Source: Candidatus Pristimantibacillus lignocellulolyticus
GTDB taxonomy: Bacteria; Bacillota; Bacilli; Paenibacillales; Paenibacillaceae
Length of the DNA stretch: 64,000 nt
Direction of reading: 5' to 3'
Assembly (NCBI GenBank): GCA_023639215.1
Contig: CP097899.1
Location: 2,841,001 to 2,905,000 of the forward strand
Shown: positions 8,572-15,571 of the stretch, one piece after another
Numbering within the stretch: position 1 is the stretch's first letter
How the letters are laid out: each line of letters begins with the position of its first letter
Position numbers and translations under genes: made by a program
Notes under the pieces: generated by a model
Told to the model about the DNA's origin: nothing
Database searches by the model: none
The model's input: the letters and a program-made list of their open reading frames with translations, nothing else

Positions 8572-9192
8572 ATGGATGACAAGATAAAGATTGCAGTTAC
8601 CCCTCCGATTCAATTAGGAGGGAGTATATTTACACCAGAACAACTCGTAACGATCGGTAATGTTGCTAGTATGGATAGTACAATTGAGATGACGAACTTC
8701 CAGCAACTTTATATGGAAGTTCCTTTACAGCGACGCGATGAAATTAAGGATCAACTAGAGCGTTCGGGCTTGGAAGTATATCCTACAGGCTTTGTATCTA
8801 AAAGTTTAATTGTTTGTAATTTCTGTAGAGGGGCGGAAGATAGTGGACTGGCAACAGCTCAATTGTTGAATCAGGCTATTGCAGGTATCGACACACCGAC
8901 TCCGCTTAAAATTGGATATGCAGGTTGTGCTTTAGGGACAAGTGAACCTTTGTTGAAAGATATAGCCGTAATAAAAATGCGAGATACTTTCGATATATAT
9001 GTTGGAGGAGAACCGAAAGGACTTAAAACTTTAATTGCTCAACAACTAGTCGTTGGACTAAAGGAAGAACAATTAGTACCTATTATTAATGCAATTATTC
9101 ATTTTTATAAAGCAAATGCTAAAGGGAAAGAGAAGTTTAGTAAATTTGTTCATCGCATGACCATTGAGCAGCTTCAGCAACTAGCTGGGTAA
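8572..9192 (+). CDS. nitrite/sulfite reductase-like protein, short form
   Basis: 206-residue cytoplasmic protein resembling one half of a siroheme sulfite/nitrite reductase: a ferredoxin-like half domain (about 1-70), then the Fe-S/siroheme module. Full reductases use a CX5C...CX3C set. Here I see 'CNFCRGAEDSGLA' and 'GYAGCALGTSEP', where the expected second and fourth cysteines are Ser and Thr, so the classical 4Fe-4S ligand set is incomplete. A redox or siroheme-binding role is possible, but sulfite reduction by this protein alone is not supported. ATG 8572 has GGAG 8 nt upstream. The gene stands alone between copA and a strong terminator. Confidence 0.75.
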   Translation: MDDKIKIAVTPPIQLGGSIFTPEQLVTIGNVASMDSTIEMTNFQQLYMEVPLQRRDEIKDQLERSGLEVYPTGFVSKSLIVCNFCRGAEDSGLATAQLLNQAIAGIDTPTPLKIGYAGCALGTSEPLLKDIAVIKMRDTFDIYVGGEPKGLKTLIAQQLVVGLKEEQLVPIINAIIHFYKANAKGKEKFSKFVHRMTIEQLQQLAG

Positions 9193-9208
9193 TAGCTCTA
9201 ATAATATG

Positions 9209-9275
9209 ACGAGCCGTGGAATCAATAAAGTGACCTTATAATGGGTACATTTTACGATTCTGCGGCTCGTTTTAT
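9209..9275 (+). terminator. long-stem terminator
   Basis: ACGAGCCGTGGAATC (9209-9223) pairs with GATTCTGCGGCTCGT (9256-9270), followed by a T-run. Confidence 0.85.
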
Positions 9276-9410
9276 TATGGAAATATAGATGAGTATTTTT
9301 GTTAATTATTGACAAATTAATCTGCGTTTGCTAAGTTTAACTTTGTTAATGATATTAAGATTAATGATTTATTTTGAAAAATAGTATTTATAAAATGAAG
9401 GTGGCTCAAT

Positions 9411-10664
9411 ATGAAAAAAACGATAGCTTTTTTGTTAGTTATATTGTTACTTTCTGGCTGTGCTGTTCAACCAGCAAAAGAGCAAGTTACGTTGAAAGTG
9501 TTATATCATTCAACCGATGAATTTATGAATAAGTATGGAAAGGTATATCTTGCAAGTACTGAAAACATTGATTTCGAGATCATACCTGTAGAGGGTGGTT
9601 TAACTATAGAACAGTACTTAGAAATTGTTGAAACTGAAAAACCTGATATATTATCTAATTTCGATTATTATGAATATTTTGTAGATGAAGGAAAATTATT
9701 AAATCTTGACACCTATATCGAAAAATCGAAGGATTTCCGTATGGATCAAATAAATTCTAATCTATTAGATTACTTACGACAAGAAGGCAACGGTAGTATC
9801 TATGCATTATCTCCAACATTTACAGGCAAGGCTATGTACTACAATAAAACAATCCTGGATCAACTGGGAGTTGAATATCCTATTGATGGAATGAATTGGA
9901 ATGAACTTTTAGAATTATCTAGTAGAATATCCCGAGCTGATGACACTATTGATAATGAGATAATCAGTTTTTATTACGATAGAACTTTATTTGATTTAGC
10001 CATGAATATAGCAGATACAATGAAAGTACAATATGCCAATGAATCTGGGGATGTTACTTTCAACACAGAGGGTTGGAATAATATAATGAATGTGGTAATT
10101 GAAAATGCAAGAAATGGAGCGGTATTTACAAGAGACAATTACCCAGAGTTAACTCCATTCGACAATTCAAAATTTTCAAATGGCATTGTGGCTTTAACGG
10201 TGGACTATTCAGATTTAATTAATGATTTGCGTAATGTAGATTTTGAATGGGGAGTTGTTACAGTACCAACTGATTCTTCACTAGAGAGTGTTGATGCTAT
10301 GCAACCTAATGAACTATTTGGTGTTAATCGAGATTCAAGCCATATCGAAGAGAGCGTTGATTTTATTACATATATAAATGGTGAAAAATTTGCACAGTTG
10401 GAACAAAAGAGCAGTACATTTTCTTCATTACCTGCAAGGGAAGAGTTTTCTAAACAAATTGTAAATGTGGATTTACACGCTTTTTATCATGTAGCACCTC
10501 TTAATTTCACTAGATTGGATCCTTTTATTAGCCGGGAACAGAGCAATCAATTTTATGAAGCTACAGATGAGATAATGCAAGATGCTATCACTAATGAAAC
10601 TAGTACAGCAGAAGTAATAAAATTATTACAAGATACTACAGAGGTTATAGTTATGAATGAATGA
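9411..10664 (+). CDS. extracellular solute-binding lipoprotein (sugar ABC type), orphan
   Basis: 417 residues with a signal peptide and lipobox (LLSGC). The layout is that of family-1 extracellular solute-binding proteins: an N-terminal beta-alpha lobe ('VTLKVLYHSTDEFMNKYGK', 'PDILSNFDYYEYF'), a hinge region with 'GKAMYYNKTILDQLGVEYP', and a C-terminal lobe. Such proteins normally deliver oligosaccharides to an ABC importer, but no permease or ATPase gene lies beside it. It may therefore feed a remote transporter or act as a sensor input; the ligand is unknown. It appears to be monocistronic with its own terminator. Confidence 0.82.
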   Translation: MKKTIAFLLVILLLSGCAVQPAKEQVTLKVLYHSTDEFMNKYGKVYLASTENIDFEIIPVEGGLTIEQYLEIVETEKPDILSNFDYYEYFVDEGKLLNLDTYIEKSKDFRMDQINSNLLDYLRQEGNGSIYALSPTFTGKAMYYNKTILDQLGVEYPIDGMNWNELLELSSRISRADDTIDNEIISFYYDRTLFDLAMNIADTMKVQYANESGDVTFNTEGWNNIMNVVIENARNGAVFTRDNYPELTPFDNSKFSNGIVALTVDYSDLINDLRNVDFEWGVVTVPTDSSLESVDAMQPNELFGVNRDSSHIEESVDFITYINGEKFAQLEQKSSTFSSLPAREEFSKQIVNVDLHAFYHVAPLNFTRLDPFISREQSNQFYEATDEIMQDAITNETSTAEVIKLLQDTTEVIVMNE

Positions 10665-10721
10665 TGATTAGATGGCTTTCCTATGTCTGCTTGAATTAAT
10701 CTGCAGTACGAATCTTCAATT

Positions 10722-10774
10722 AGAAGAAGCTGCTCCGCTAGCGAATTTCGCTTCGGATGGTTTCTTCTTTTTTT
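10722..10774 (+). terminator. terminator after solute-binding protein gene
   Basis: AGAAGAAGCTGCTCCG pairs imperfectly with CGGATGGTTTCTTCT and is followed by a long T-run. Confidence 0.7.
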
Positions 10775-10866
10775 AACGTATATCCTAATATTTCAATATT
10801 GTACAAGTTTGTTCATAATTAATAAGTTCTAAATGAATAAGTTATGTGTGAGAACGTGTGAATTAT

Positions 10867-10898
10867 CACTTACAAAAAGTAAGTGTATGCGTTAGAAT
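10867..10898 (+). promoter_or_regulatory. nitroreductase promoter with palindromic (HxlR/DUF24-like) operator
   Basis: CACTTAC-AAAAA-GTAAGTG (10867-10885) is a perfect 7-5-7 palindrome. It overlaps a TTACAA -35 (10870-10875); TAGAAT (-10, 10893-10898) follows after 17 bp. The same core with the same geometry recurs at the ribA promoter (32989-33018). The operator style recalls DUF24/HxlR regulators of electrophile and quinone stress, which is inference. Confidence 0.65.
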
Positions 10899-10952
10899 GA
10901 CATCATCGTACAAAAATAACTTAATACACATCATACTGGAGGAGAAATACAT

Positions 10953-11576
10953 ATGACACCATTTGAAGAGTTAGTTAAAGAAAGACGTTCAGCGAGCAAT
11001 TTCCTGCCTGATCATCCGATCACGAATCAACAATTAGATGAAATATTTGAATTAGTTAAGTTCGCTCCAACAGCATTTAACTTACAACATCCACACTATA
11101 CGGTCATTACCAATTCAGCGGTGAAAGAAAAGCTACAAGCTGCAGCTAATAATCAATATAAAGTATCCTCATCCTCAGCAGTTATTATTGTTTCAGGTGA
11201 TAAATTAGCATTTAAAGATGCTGCGAGAATATATGAAGGACTGTTAATGCTAGGAATAGTTAATAAACAAGAGTATGATTACCAAGTCTCAGATACGACG
11301 ACATTTTATGAGCAAGGCGGAGACCTTTTCCAGCGTGATGAAGCGATTCGTAATGGTTCACTTTCTGCAATGATGTTTATGTTAGCTGCCAAAGATAAAG
11401 GTTGGGATACTTGTCCAATGATTGGATTTGATGCAGCTGCTGTTAAAGATATTTTGCAAATTGAAGATCAATATGAAGTCGTGATGATGATTACAATAGG
11501 CAAAGAAAAAGTATCCAGTAGAAGACCTAGAGGTTATCGTAAACCTGTCAACGAATTTGTATCCTACGTGGAATAA
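10953..11576 (+). CDS. nitroreductase family NAD(P)H-dependent flavoprotein
   Basis: 207-residue FMN-dependent nitroreductase-fold enzyme, expected to reduce quinones, nitro compounds or similar electrophiles in the cytoplasm. Family marks are 'ERRSASNFLPDHPI' with the phosphate-binding Arg pair near the N-terminus, 'KFAPTAFNLQHPHYTVI' and the C-terminal 'IGKEKVSSRRPRGYRKPVNEFV'. It resembles B. subtilis YdgI/YodC-type proteins. GGAGGAG lies upstream at good spacing. The perfect palindrome over its promoter suggests control by a redox- or electrophile-sensing repressor, probably of the HxlR type, not encoded in this window. It is transcribed alone and ends at a terminator. Confidence 0.9.
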   Translation: MTPFEELVKERRSASNFLPDHPITNQQLDEIFELVKFAPTAFNLQHPHYTVITNSAVKEKLQAAANNQYKVSSSSAVIIVSGDKLAFKDAARIYEGLLMLGIVNKQEYDYQVSDTTTFYEQGGDLFQRDEAIRNGSLSAMMFMLAAKDKGWDTCPMIGFDAAAVKDILQIEDQYEVVMMITIGKEKVSSRRPRGYRKPVNEFVSYVE

Positions 11577-11625
11577 TAGATTGCATTATCGAATGTGGCT
11601 TCTTATCCTGAGGAATTATATGATG

Positions 11626-11676
11626 AAAGCATCTCCCGTTGTTAGACAATACTAACATTCGGAGATGCTTTTATTA
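11626..11676 (+). terminator. terminator after nitroreductase gene
   Basis: AAAGCATCTCC...TTGTTAG (11626-11645) pairs with CTAACA...GGAGATGCTTT (11652-11671), followed by T-rich sequence. Confidence 0.85.
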
Positions 11677-11873
11677 TGCTTTTGTAATTTATGAGAGTAG
11701 ATGAAATATATATTCGGAATCTATCAATTATTGATTAACTACTGCACACATTATATACTTAAACATATACTAAGTATACAATGTTGTGTTTACTCATACG
11801 CATCATTAATTACAACGAGTTTATTTTATATAAAGGAGCACTTATCTACGCGATAAGCGGGAAGTGGATAACT

Positions 11874-12776
11874 ATGAATTACTCTCAAGTGTCGAAAGAA
11901 ATAAAAGTATTTTCGCCCGATATATTTATCCGTTTTGATGAGCGATTGGCTAATCATACGTTTATTCAAACAGGGGGAATTGCAGATATTTATATTATGC
12001 CAGCAACTGTAGAAGAAGTTCGGCATATAACTAGATTTGCTTTCACGAAAAAAATACCGTTGACGATTCTTGGCTATGGTACAAATATAATTATTCGTGA
12101 CAGACGAATTCGTGGAATTGTCATGAACTTAAGCAATCTGAATAAAATAGAAGTTATGAAAAATGTAATTAAAGCTTATAGCGGTTCTAGTATTATTGAT
12201 GTTTCTAAGGCTGCGCTCGAACACAACTTATCAGGATTAGAATTTGCCTGTGGTATTCCTGGAAGTGTTGGAGGAGCGGTATTAATGAACGCAGGGGCTT
12301 ATGGTGGTGAAATTTCATTTGTTCTTACTTCTGTAAAAGTTCTCTCTATGTCTGGAGACATTCATATACTAGATAAGTCAGAATTGCAGTTCGGCTATCG
12401 ATCGAGTATTATTCAAAGGGAGAAATATATTGTTCTAGAAGCGACTTTCCAACTTGAAAATGGGGATCAAGATCATATTCAAAGTATAATGAGAAAGAAT
12501 ACGATAGCTAGAGAAACAAAACAACCGCTAGAATATCCATCTTGTGGAAGCGTCTTTAAGCGACCATTTAATCAGTTTGCAGGTAAGTTAATATCTGAAT
12601 GTGGATTACAAGGATATCGAGTGGGTGGAGCTCAAGTTTCAGTTAAACACGCAGGATTTATTGTAAATGTAGATAAGGCCACTTCAACGGATTATTTAAT
12701 ATTGATCCGACATATACAAAAAACTGTGAAGAAGAAATTCAATATTGATCTTGAAACTGAAGTTGTCATTATTTGA
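11874..12776 (+). CDS. murB: UDP-N-acetylenolpyruvoylglucosamine reductase MurB
   Basis: 300-residue FAD enzyme that reduces UDP-GlcNAc-enolpyruvate to UDP-MurNAc in peptidoglycan synthesis. The FAD-binding half shows 'TFIQTGGIADIYIMP', 'ILGYGTNIIIRD' and 'FACGIPGSVGGAVLMNAGAYGG'. The substrate half shows 'EYPSCGSVFKRP', with the catalytic Ser of the Gram-positive type II enzymes, plus 'GKLISECGLQGYRVGGAQVS' and 'KHAGFIVN'. ATG 11874 gives the usual family length; the open frame continues upstream to 11781, but that extension has no family counterpart. The ribosome binding site (GGGAAG) is modest. It is a single gene, outside the usual mur clusters, so it may be a second murB copy. Confidence 0.95.
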   Translation: MNYSQVSKEIKVFSPDIFIRFDERLANHTFIQTGGIADIYIMPATVEEVRHITRFAFTKKIPLTILGYGTNIIIRDRRIRGIVMNLSNLNKIEVMKNVIKAYSGSSIIDVSKAALEHNLSGLEFACGIPGSVGGAVLMNAGAYGGEISFVLTSVKVLSMSGDIHILDKSELQFGYRSSIIQREKYIVLEATFQLENGDQDHIQSIMRKNTIARETKQPLEYPSCGSVFKRPFNQFAGKLISECGLQGYRVGGAQVSVKHAGFIVNVDKATSTDYLILIRHIQKTVKKKFNIDLETEVVII

Positions 12777-12790
12777 TTTAATAGACATAC

Positions 12791-12828
12791 AAAAACTCGT
12801 TTCTCATCATTGAGAAACGAGTTTTTGT
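12791..12828. terminator. bidirectional terminator between murB and Fe-S carrier gene
   Basis: Perfect 16-bp arms (12791-12806 and 12811-12826) with a TCAT loop and A/T runs on both sides serve the two convergent genes. Confidence 0.92.
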
Positions 12829-13184
12829 TAATCACATTTTTTACGAGTGCCTTTAAATGTAGCAGTTCTGAAGCTAGCTCCACAACCACAAGTAGCTTTG
12901 GCATTTGGATTATCGATTGTAAAGCCGCCTGTCATCCCTTGATTTATATAATCAATGGATACACCTTCTAAATACTCTTCTGTTCGAGTGTCCCAAACCA
13001 CTTTGAAATTATCATTTTGAATGAATTTGTCAAACTCTGATAATGAATTATCTAGTTTGATATTATATGATAATCCACTGCATCCACCGTCGTCTATTCC
13101 AACTCTTAAAAATAAGTTTGTGTCGCCATTTTCGGAAATCATTTGATCTATGATAGAGCTAGCCTTGTCACTTACTTCAATCAT
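12828..13184 (-). CDS. A-type iron-sulfur carrier (HesB/IscA/ErpA family)
   Basis: 118-residue A-type carrier that accepts Fe-S clusters from a scaffold and passes them to apo-enzymes in the cytoplasm. The three conserved cysteines are visible: Cys35 in 'DDGGCSGLSY', and Cys99/Cys101 in 'TCGCGASF'. An extra Cys lies two residues from the C-terminus, and the last residues are basic. It resembles the single A-type protein (SufA/ErpA-like, YutM in B. subtilis) of Bacillales, but the suf operon is not adjacent, so I leave the symbol open. It is convergent with murB and shares its terminator; sodA lies just upstream on the same strand. Confidence 0.92.
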   Translation of the reverse strand: MIEVSDKASSIIDQMISENGDTNLFLRVGIDDGGCSGLSYNIKLDNSLSEFDKFIQNDNFKVVWDTRTEEYLEGVSIDYINQGMTGGFTIDNPNAKATCGCGASFRTATFKGTRKKCD

Positions 13185-13296
13185 ATTGTCTTCACCTCTA
13201 TTTCATTAATTAATGATTACTATAAAATACCCTTGCACTTTTAATGTAATGCAAACGTTTTGAAATCATTGCATCCGTAGCGTTAGGAATAGATTA

Positions 13297-13908
13297 TTAC
13301 TGAATGGCTGTTTCGTAATTGTTGTTAACTTTATTCCAGTCAACCACATTCCAAAATGCAGCGATGTAGTCAGGGCGTTTATTTTGATAGTTCAGGTAAT
13401 AAGCATGCTCCCAAACGTCTAAACCAAGAAGAGGAGTTTTACCATCCATAATTGGACTATCTTGGTTTGGTAAGCTATATACTTCGATATTACCATTAGC
13501 TACAGCTAGGAATGCCCAACCGCTGCCGAAGCGAGTAGTTGCTGCTTTAGCAAATTCTGCTTTGAAGTTTTCAAAGCTACCAAATTTGCTATCGATTGCA
13601 GCTGCAAGTGCACCAGTTGGCACGCCACCAGCATTCGGAGCGATCGTTTGCCAGAACAAGCTGTGATTGGCATGACCACCACCGTTGTTACGAACAGCGG
13701 TACGGATAGATTCAGGAACGCCATCTAGGTTAGCGATCAGCTCTTCAACTGATTTGGATTGAAGCTCAGGAGCAGATTCCAAAGCAGCATTAAGATTAGT
13801 TACGTAAGTATTATGATGACGATCATGATGAATTTCCATAGTTAAAGCATCGATATGTGGCTCAAGAGCGTTATTAGCATAGGGTAATGCAGGTAATTTA
13901 TGTGACAT
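13297..13908 (-). CDS. sodA: superoxide dismutase (Mn/Fe family)
   Basis: 203-residue cytoplasmic superoxide dismutase that converts superoxide to H2O2 and O2. Metal ligands of the family are recognisable: His27 in 'EIHHDRHHNTYV', a second His in 'NHSLFWQTIAPNAGG', and Asp and His in 'GLDVWEHAYYLNYQNKRPDY'. The 'GGHANHSLFW' and 'DVWEHAYY' blocks and the full length fit Mn-dependent SodA of Bacillales. The ribosome binding site GGAGGAATTATT immediately precedes the ATG on the minus strand. It is transcribed alone, upstream of the Fe-S carrier on the same strand. Confidence 0.97.
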   Translation of the reverse strand: MSHKLPALPYANNALEPHIDALTMEIHHDRHHNTYVTNLNAALESAPELQSKSVEELIANLDGVPESIRTAVRNNGGGHANHSLFWQTIAPNAGGVPTGALAAAIDSKFGSFENFKAEFAKAATTRFGSGWAFLAVANGNIEVYSLPNQDSPIMDGKTPLLGLDVWEHAYYLNYQNKRPDYIAAFWNVVDWNKVNNNYETAIQ

Positions 13909-14005
13909 AATAATTCCTCCAGTAGATAAGTAGTTTGTTTACAAATCAAACATACCTCATTTCACATACATAATCAACATAAATGTATAATAAGTATAAT
14001 AACGA

Positions 14006-14035
14006 TTGACAAACGGTTAAAATTCTCTTCATAAT
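14006..14035 (+). promoter_or_regulatory. sigma-A promoter of decayed riboflavin kinase/FMN reductase unit
   Basis: TTGACA (14006-14011), an 18-bp spacer and CATAAT (14030-14035). It lies about 45 bp before the remnant that begins near 14081. Confidence 0.6.
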
Positions 14036-14080
14036 GAAAGGCAACAGAGGTCAACTAATCAATACAGAGGAAGGGTTACA

Positions 14081-14307
14081 ATAGAATATATTGAAGTTTC
14101 ATTAAAGCCACTAGAAGATTCAAAAGCTGTAACTTATTAGATTTCTCAGCTGATTTATATGGGGAAAAAGTTAAGTTGGTATTTCATCGTTATCTTCGTC
14201 AAGAGCTTCCATCATCGGAGCTTAGTCAGTTGATGGAACAGAAGAAACTGGATGCTCAATCATATTTTGAAACGAGTAATAGCATTAGAGAGGGATGGGA
14301 AATATGA
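14081..14307 (+). pseudogene. riboflavin kinase remnant (C-terminal RFK domain, frame-disrupted)
   Basis: From 14131 one frame reads 'NLLDFSADLYGEKVKLVF' and then 'HRYLRQELPSSELSQL'. This is the conserved end of the riboflavin kinase domain (compare 'LLDFDGDLYG' and 'VEFL..IR' in RibF/RibR). It ends at TGA 14305-14307, overlapping the next start by ATGA. Upstream, the remnant is broken: a short stretch from 14081 ('IEYIEVSLKPLEDSKAVTY') is in a different frame and stops at a TAG, and no usable start codon exists. Most of the N-terminal kinase is missing. A promoter at 14006 is still intact. The assignment rests on motif resemblance only. Confidence 0.6.
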
Positions 14308-14600
14308 AGTTGATCGGATTATCAGGAGCATTGGCAGGTTCTAAGACGGCTAATGCCCTTAAAGATAAGGTAACTGGAGTAGTCACTTTGGGAGGATCGG
14401 ATAAACATTTTCTTGTAGGGGAACATCAGTTAAAACCTATACTAACTTTTTTGAAAGCTGTTGTACCTGTTGGAAATGTTTTTGTGCATAACGATTTATT
14501 TGATGAAAATAATAATATCTCTAATGAAGATTACTATCGTAGAATGCATAAACTAGCAGATGAGATGATATTTCTTCAGAATGCATTAGCTAATCGATAA
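14304..14600 (+). CDS. NADPH-dependent FMN reductase with internal deletion, probably inactive
   Basis: 98 residues. The first 15 ('MKLIGLSGALAGSKT') are the N-terminal phosphate-loop strand of SsuE-type FMN reductases. They run straight into 'ALKDKVTGVVTLGGSDKHFLV' and 'EHQLKPILTFLKA', which belong near residue 105 and beyond of a normal ~180-residue enzyme. The middle of the flavodoxin fold, including the usual 'GTP.YQ.S..GALKN' region, has been lost in frame. ATG 14304 has GAGAGGG at good spacing and overlaps the preceding TGA by 4 bp. The pair looks like a riboflavin-kinase/FMN-reductase cassette of sulfur-scavenging loci that has decayed. A reduced function is possible but unlikely. Confidence 0.7.
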   Translation: MKLIGLSGALAGSKTANALKDKVTGVVTLGGSDKHFLVGEHQLKPILTFLKAVVPVGNVFVHNDLFDENNNISNEDYYRRMHKLADEMIFLQNALANR

Positions 14601-14603
14601 ATA

Positions 14604-14652
14604 AAAAAGTGCTAATGAGAAACAATTTGTTTTTCATTAGCACTTTTATTTT
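14604..14652 (+). terminator. Rho-independent terminator
   Basis: AAAAGTGCTAATGA pairs with TCATTAGCACTTTT around an AT-rich loop and is followed by T-runs. Confidence 0.88.
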
Positions 14653-14853
14653 TTTATTGTAATGTCCATGATTTTGTATTTCTTAAATTTAACTTAACCA
14701 ATGCCATTGAATAATTGTACACTTAGTATATATAATAATATATAAATGATTGAATGTATATTTGGTAACACAACACACTATGAAAATGATATGATTACAC
14801 TATTAAATATTAGATTAACCAATAGAATGGGTTGTTCAGGACGGTGATTATAG

Positions 14854-15504
14854 ATGGAAATGTTAGATCATGCTCAGCTTTCGACAAGAGAGTATATTCT
14901 CCAGATTCTTAAAACTAAAGGTGCTTTAAGTACGAAAGAGCTTACTGATGAACTTGGCATAACTGTTATGGCAGTTAGACGCCATATTCAAACATTAGAA
15001 AGAGATAATCTTATTACCGCAAAAACAATGAGACAATCAATAGGGAGACCGACAGCAGTATACACATTAACCCAGCAAGCGGAAAGTTTCTTCCCGCGAA
15101 AGTACCATACTTTAACATTAGAATTATTAGGTGAATTAGAGGATCATTTTGGTGAAGATGCAGTTGAAACGCTCTTTGAAGGTCGCAAAAATAAAATGAT
15201 TAATAAATACGATGCAAGCATGAGAGGTAAAGATCTTTCTGATCAAGTAGCACTTCTTGCTAATATTCAAAATGAGAACGGGTATATGGTCGATTGGGAG
15301 CAGATTAATGAAGAAGAGTATGTAATTAAAGAGCATAATTGCCCGATTGAACAAGTTGCCATGAAATATCAGCATGCTTGTCAATGTGAATTACAGTTGT
15401 TTGAATCATTGTTAGATAATGCTGAGGTTTCGAGAACTGACTGCCTGGCTAAAGGTGGACAAAGATGTACCTATTCCATCAAAAAAAGAAAAGAACAAAA
15501 ATAG
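14854..15504 (+). CDS. SufR-like iron-sulfur HTH transcriptional regulator
   Basis: 216 residues. The N-terminal winged helix (about 8-70) reads 'TREYILQILKTKGALSTKEL', then 'LGITVMAVRRHIQTLERDNL' and 'QSIGRPTAVYTLT', the arrangement of SufR/DeoR-type repressors. The C-terminal domain has a spaced cysteine set: 'HNCPIEQVA', then 'HACQCELQLFESLL', 'SRTDCLAKGGQRCTY'. This matches the cluster-binding region of SufR regulators, which repress Fe-S assembly genes when loaded. It is a lone gene between two terminators; the targets are not adjacent. An inverted repeat operator was not identified. It could sense clusters or redox state, but the regulon is unknown. Confidence 0.8.
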   Translation: MEMLDHAQLSTREYILQILKTKGALSTKELTDELGITVMAVRRHIQTLERDNLITAKTMRQSIGRPTAVYTLTQQAESFFPRKYHTLTLELLGELEDHFGEDAVETLFEGRKNKMINKYDASMRGKDLSDQVALLANIQNENGYMVDWEQINEEEYVIKEHNCPIEQVAMKYQHACQCELQLFESLLDNAEVSRTDCLAKGGQRCTYSIKKRKEQK

Positions 15505-15535
15505 CGAGACGTCAACGACGTTTCGCTATTTTTGT
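15497..15535 (+). terminator. terminator after SufR-like gene
   Basis: Perfect or near-perfect arms 15497-15513 and 15517-15533 with an AAC loop, overlapping the stop codon region. The A/T runs on both sides make it potentially bidirectional. Confidence 0.88.
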
Positions 15536-15571
15536 ATAACATCTTAATAATGAATATTGTGTCAATAGTAA

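Noticed and set aside
13239..13262. cre-like sequence (TGCAAACGTTTTGA) upstream of the Fe-S carrier
   Set aside because: Two consensus mismatches, including at a conserved position, and no carbon-linked gene beside it.
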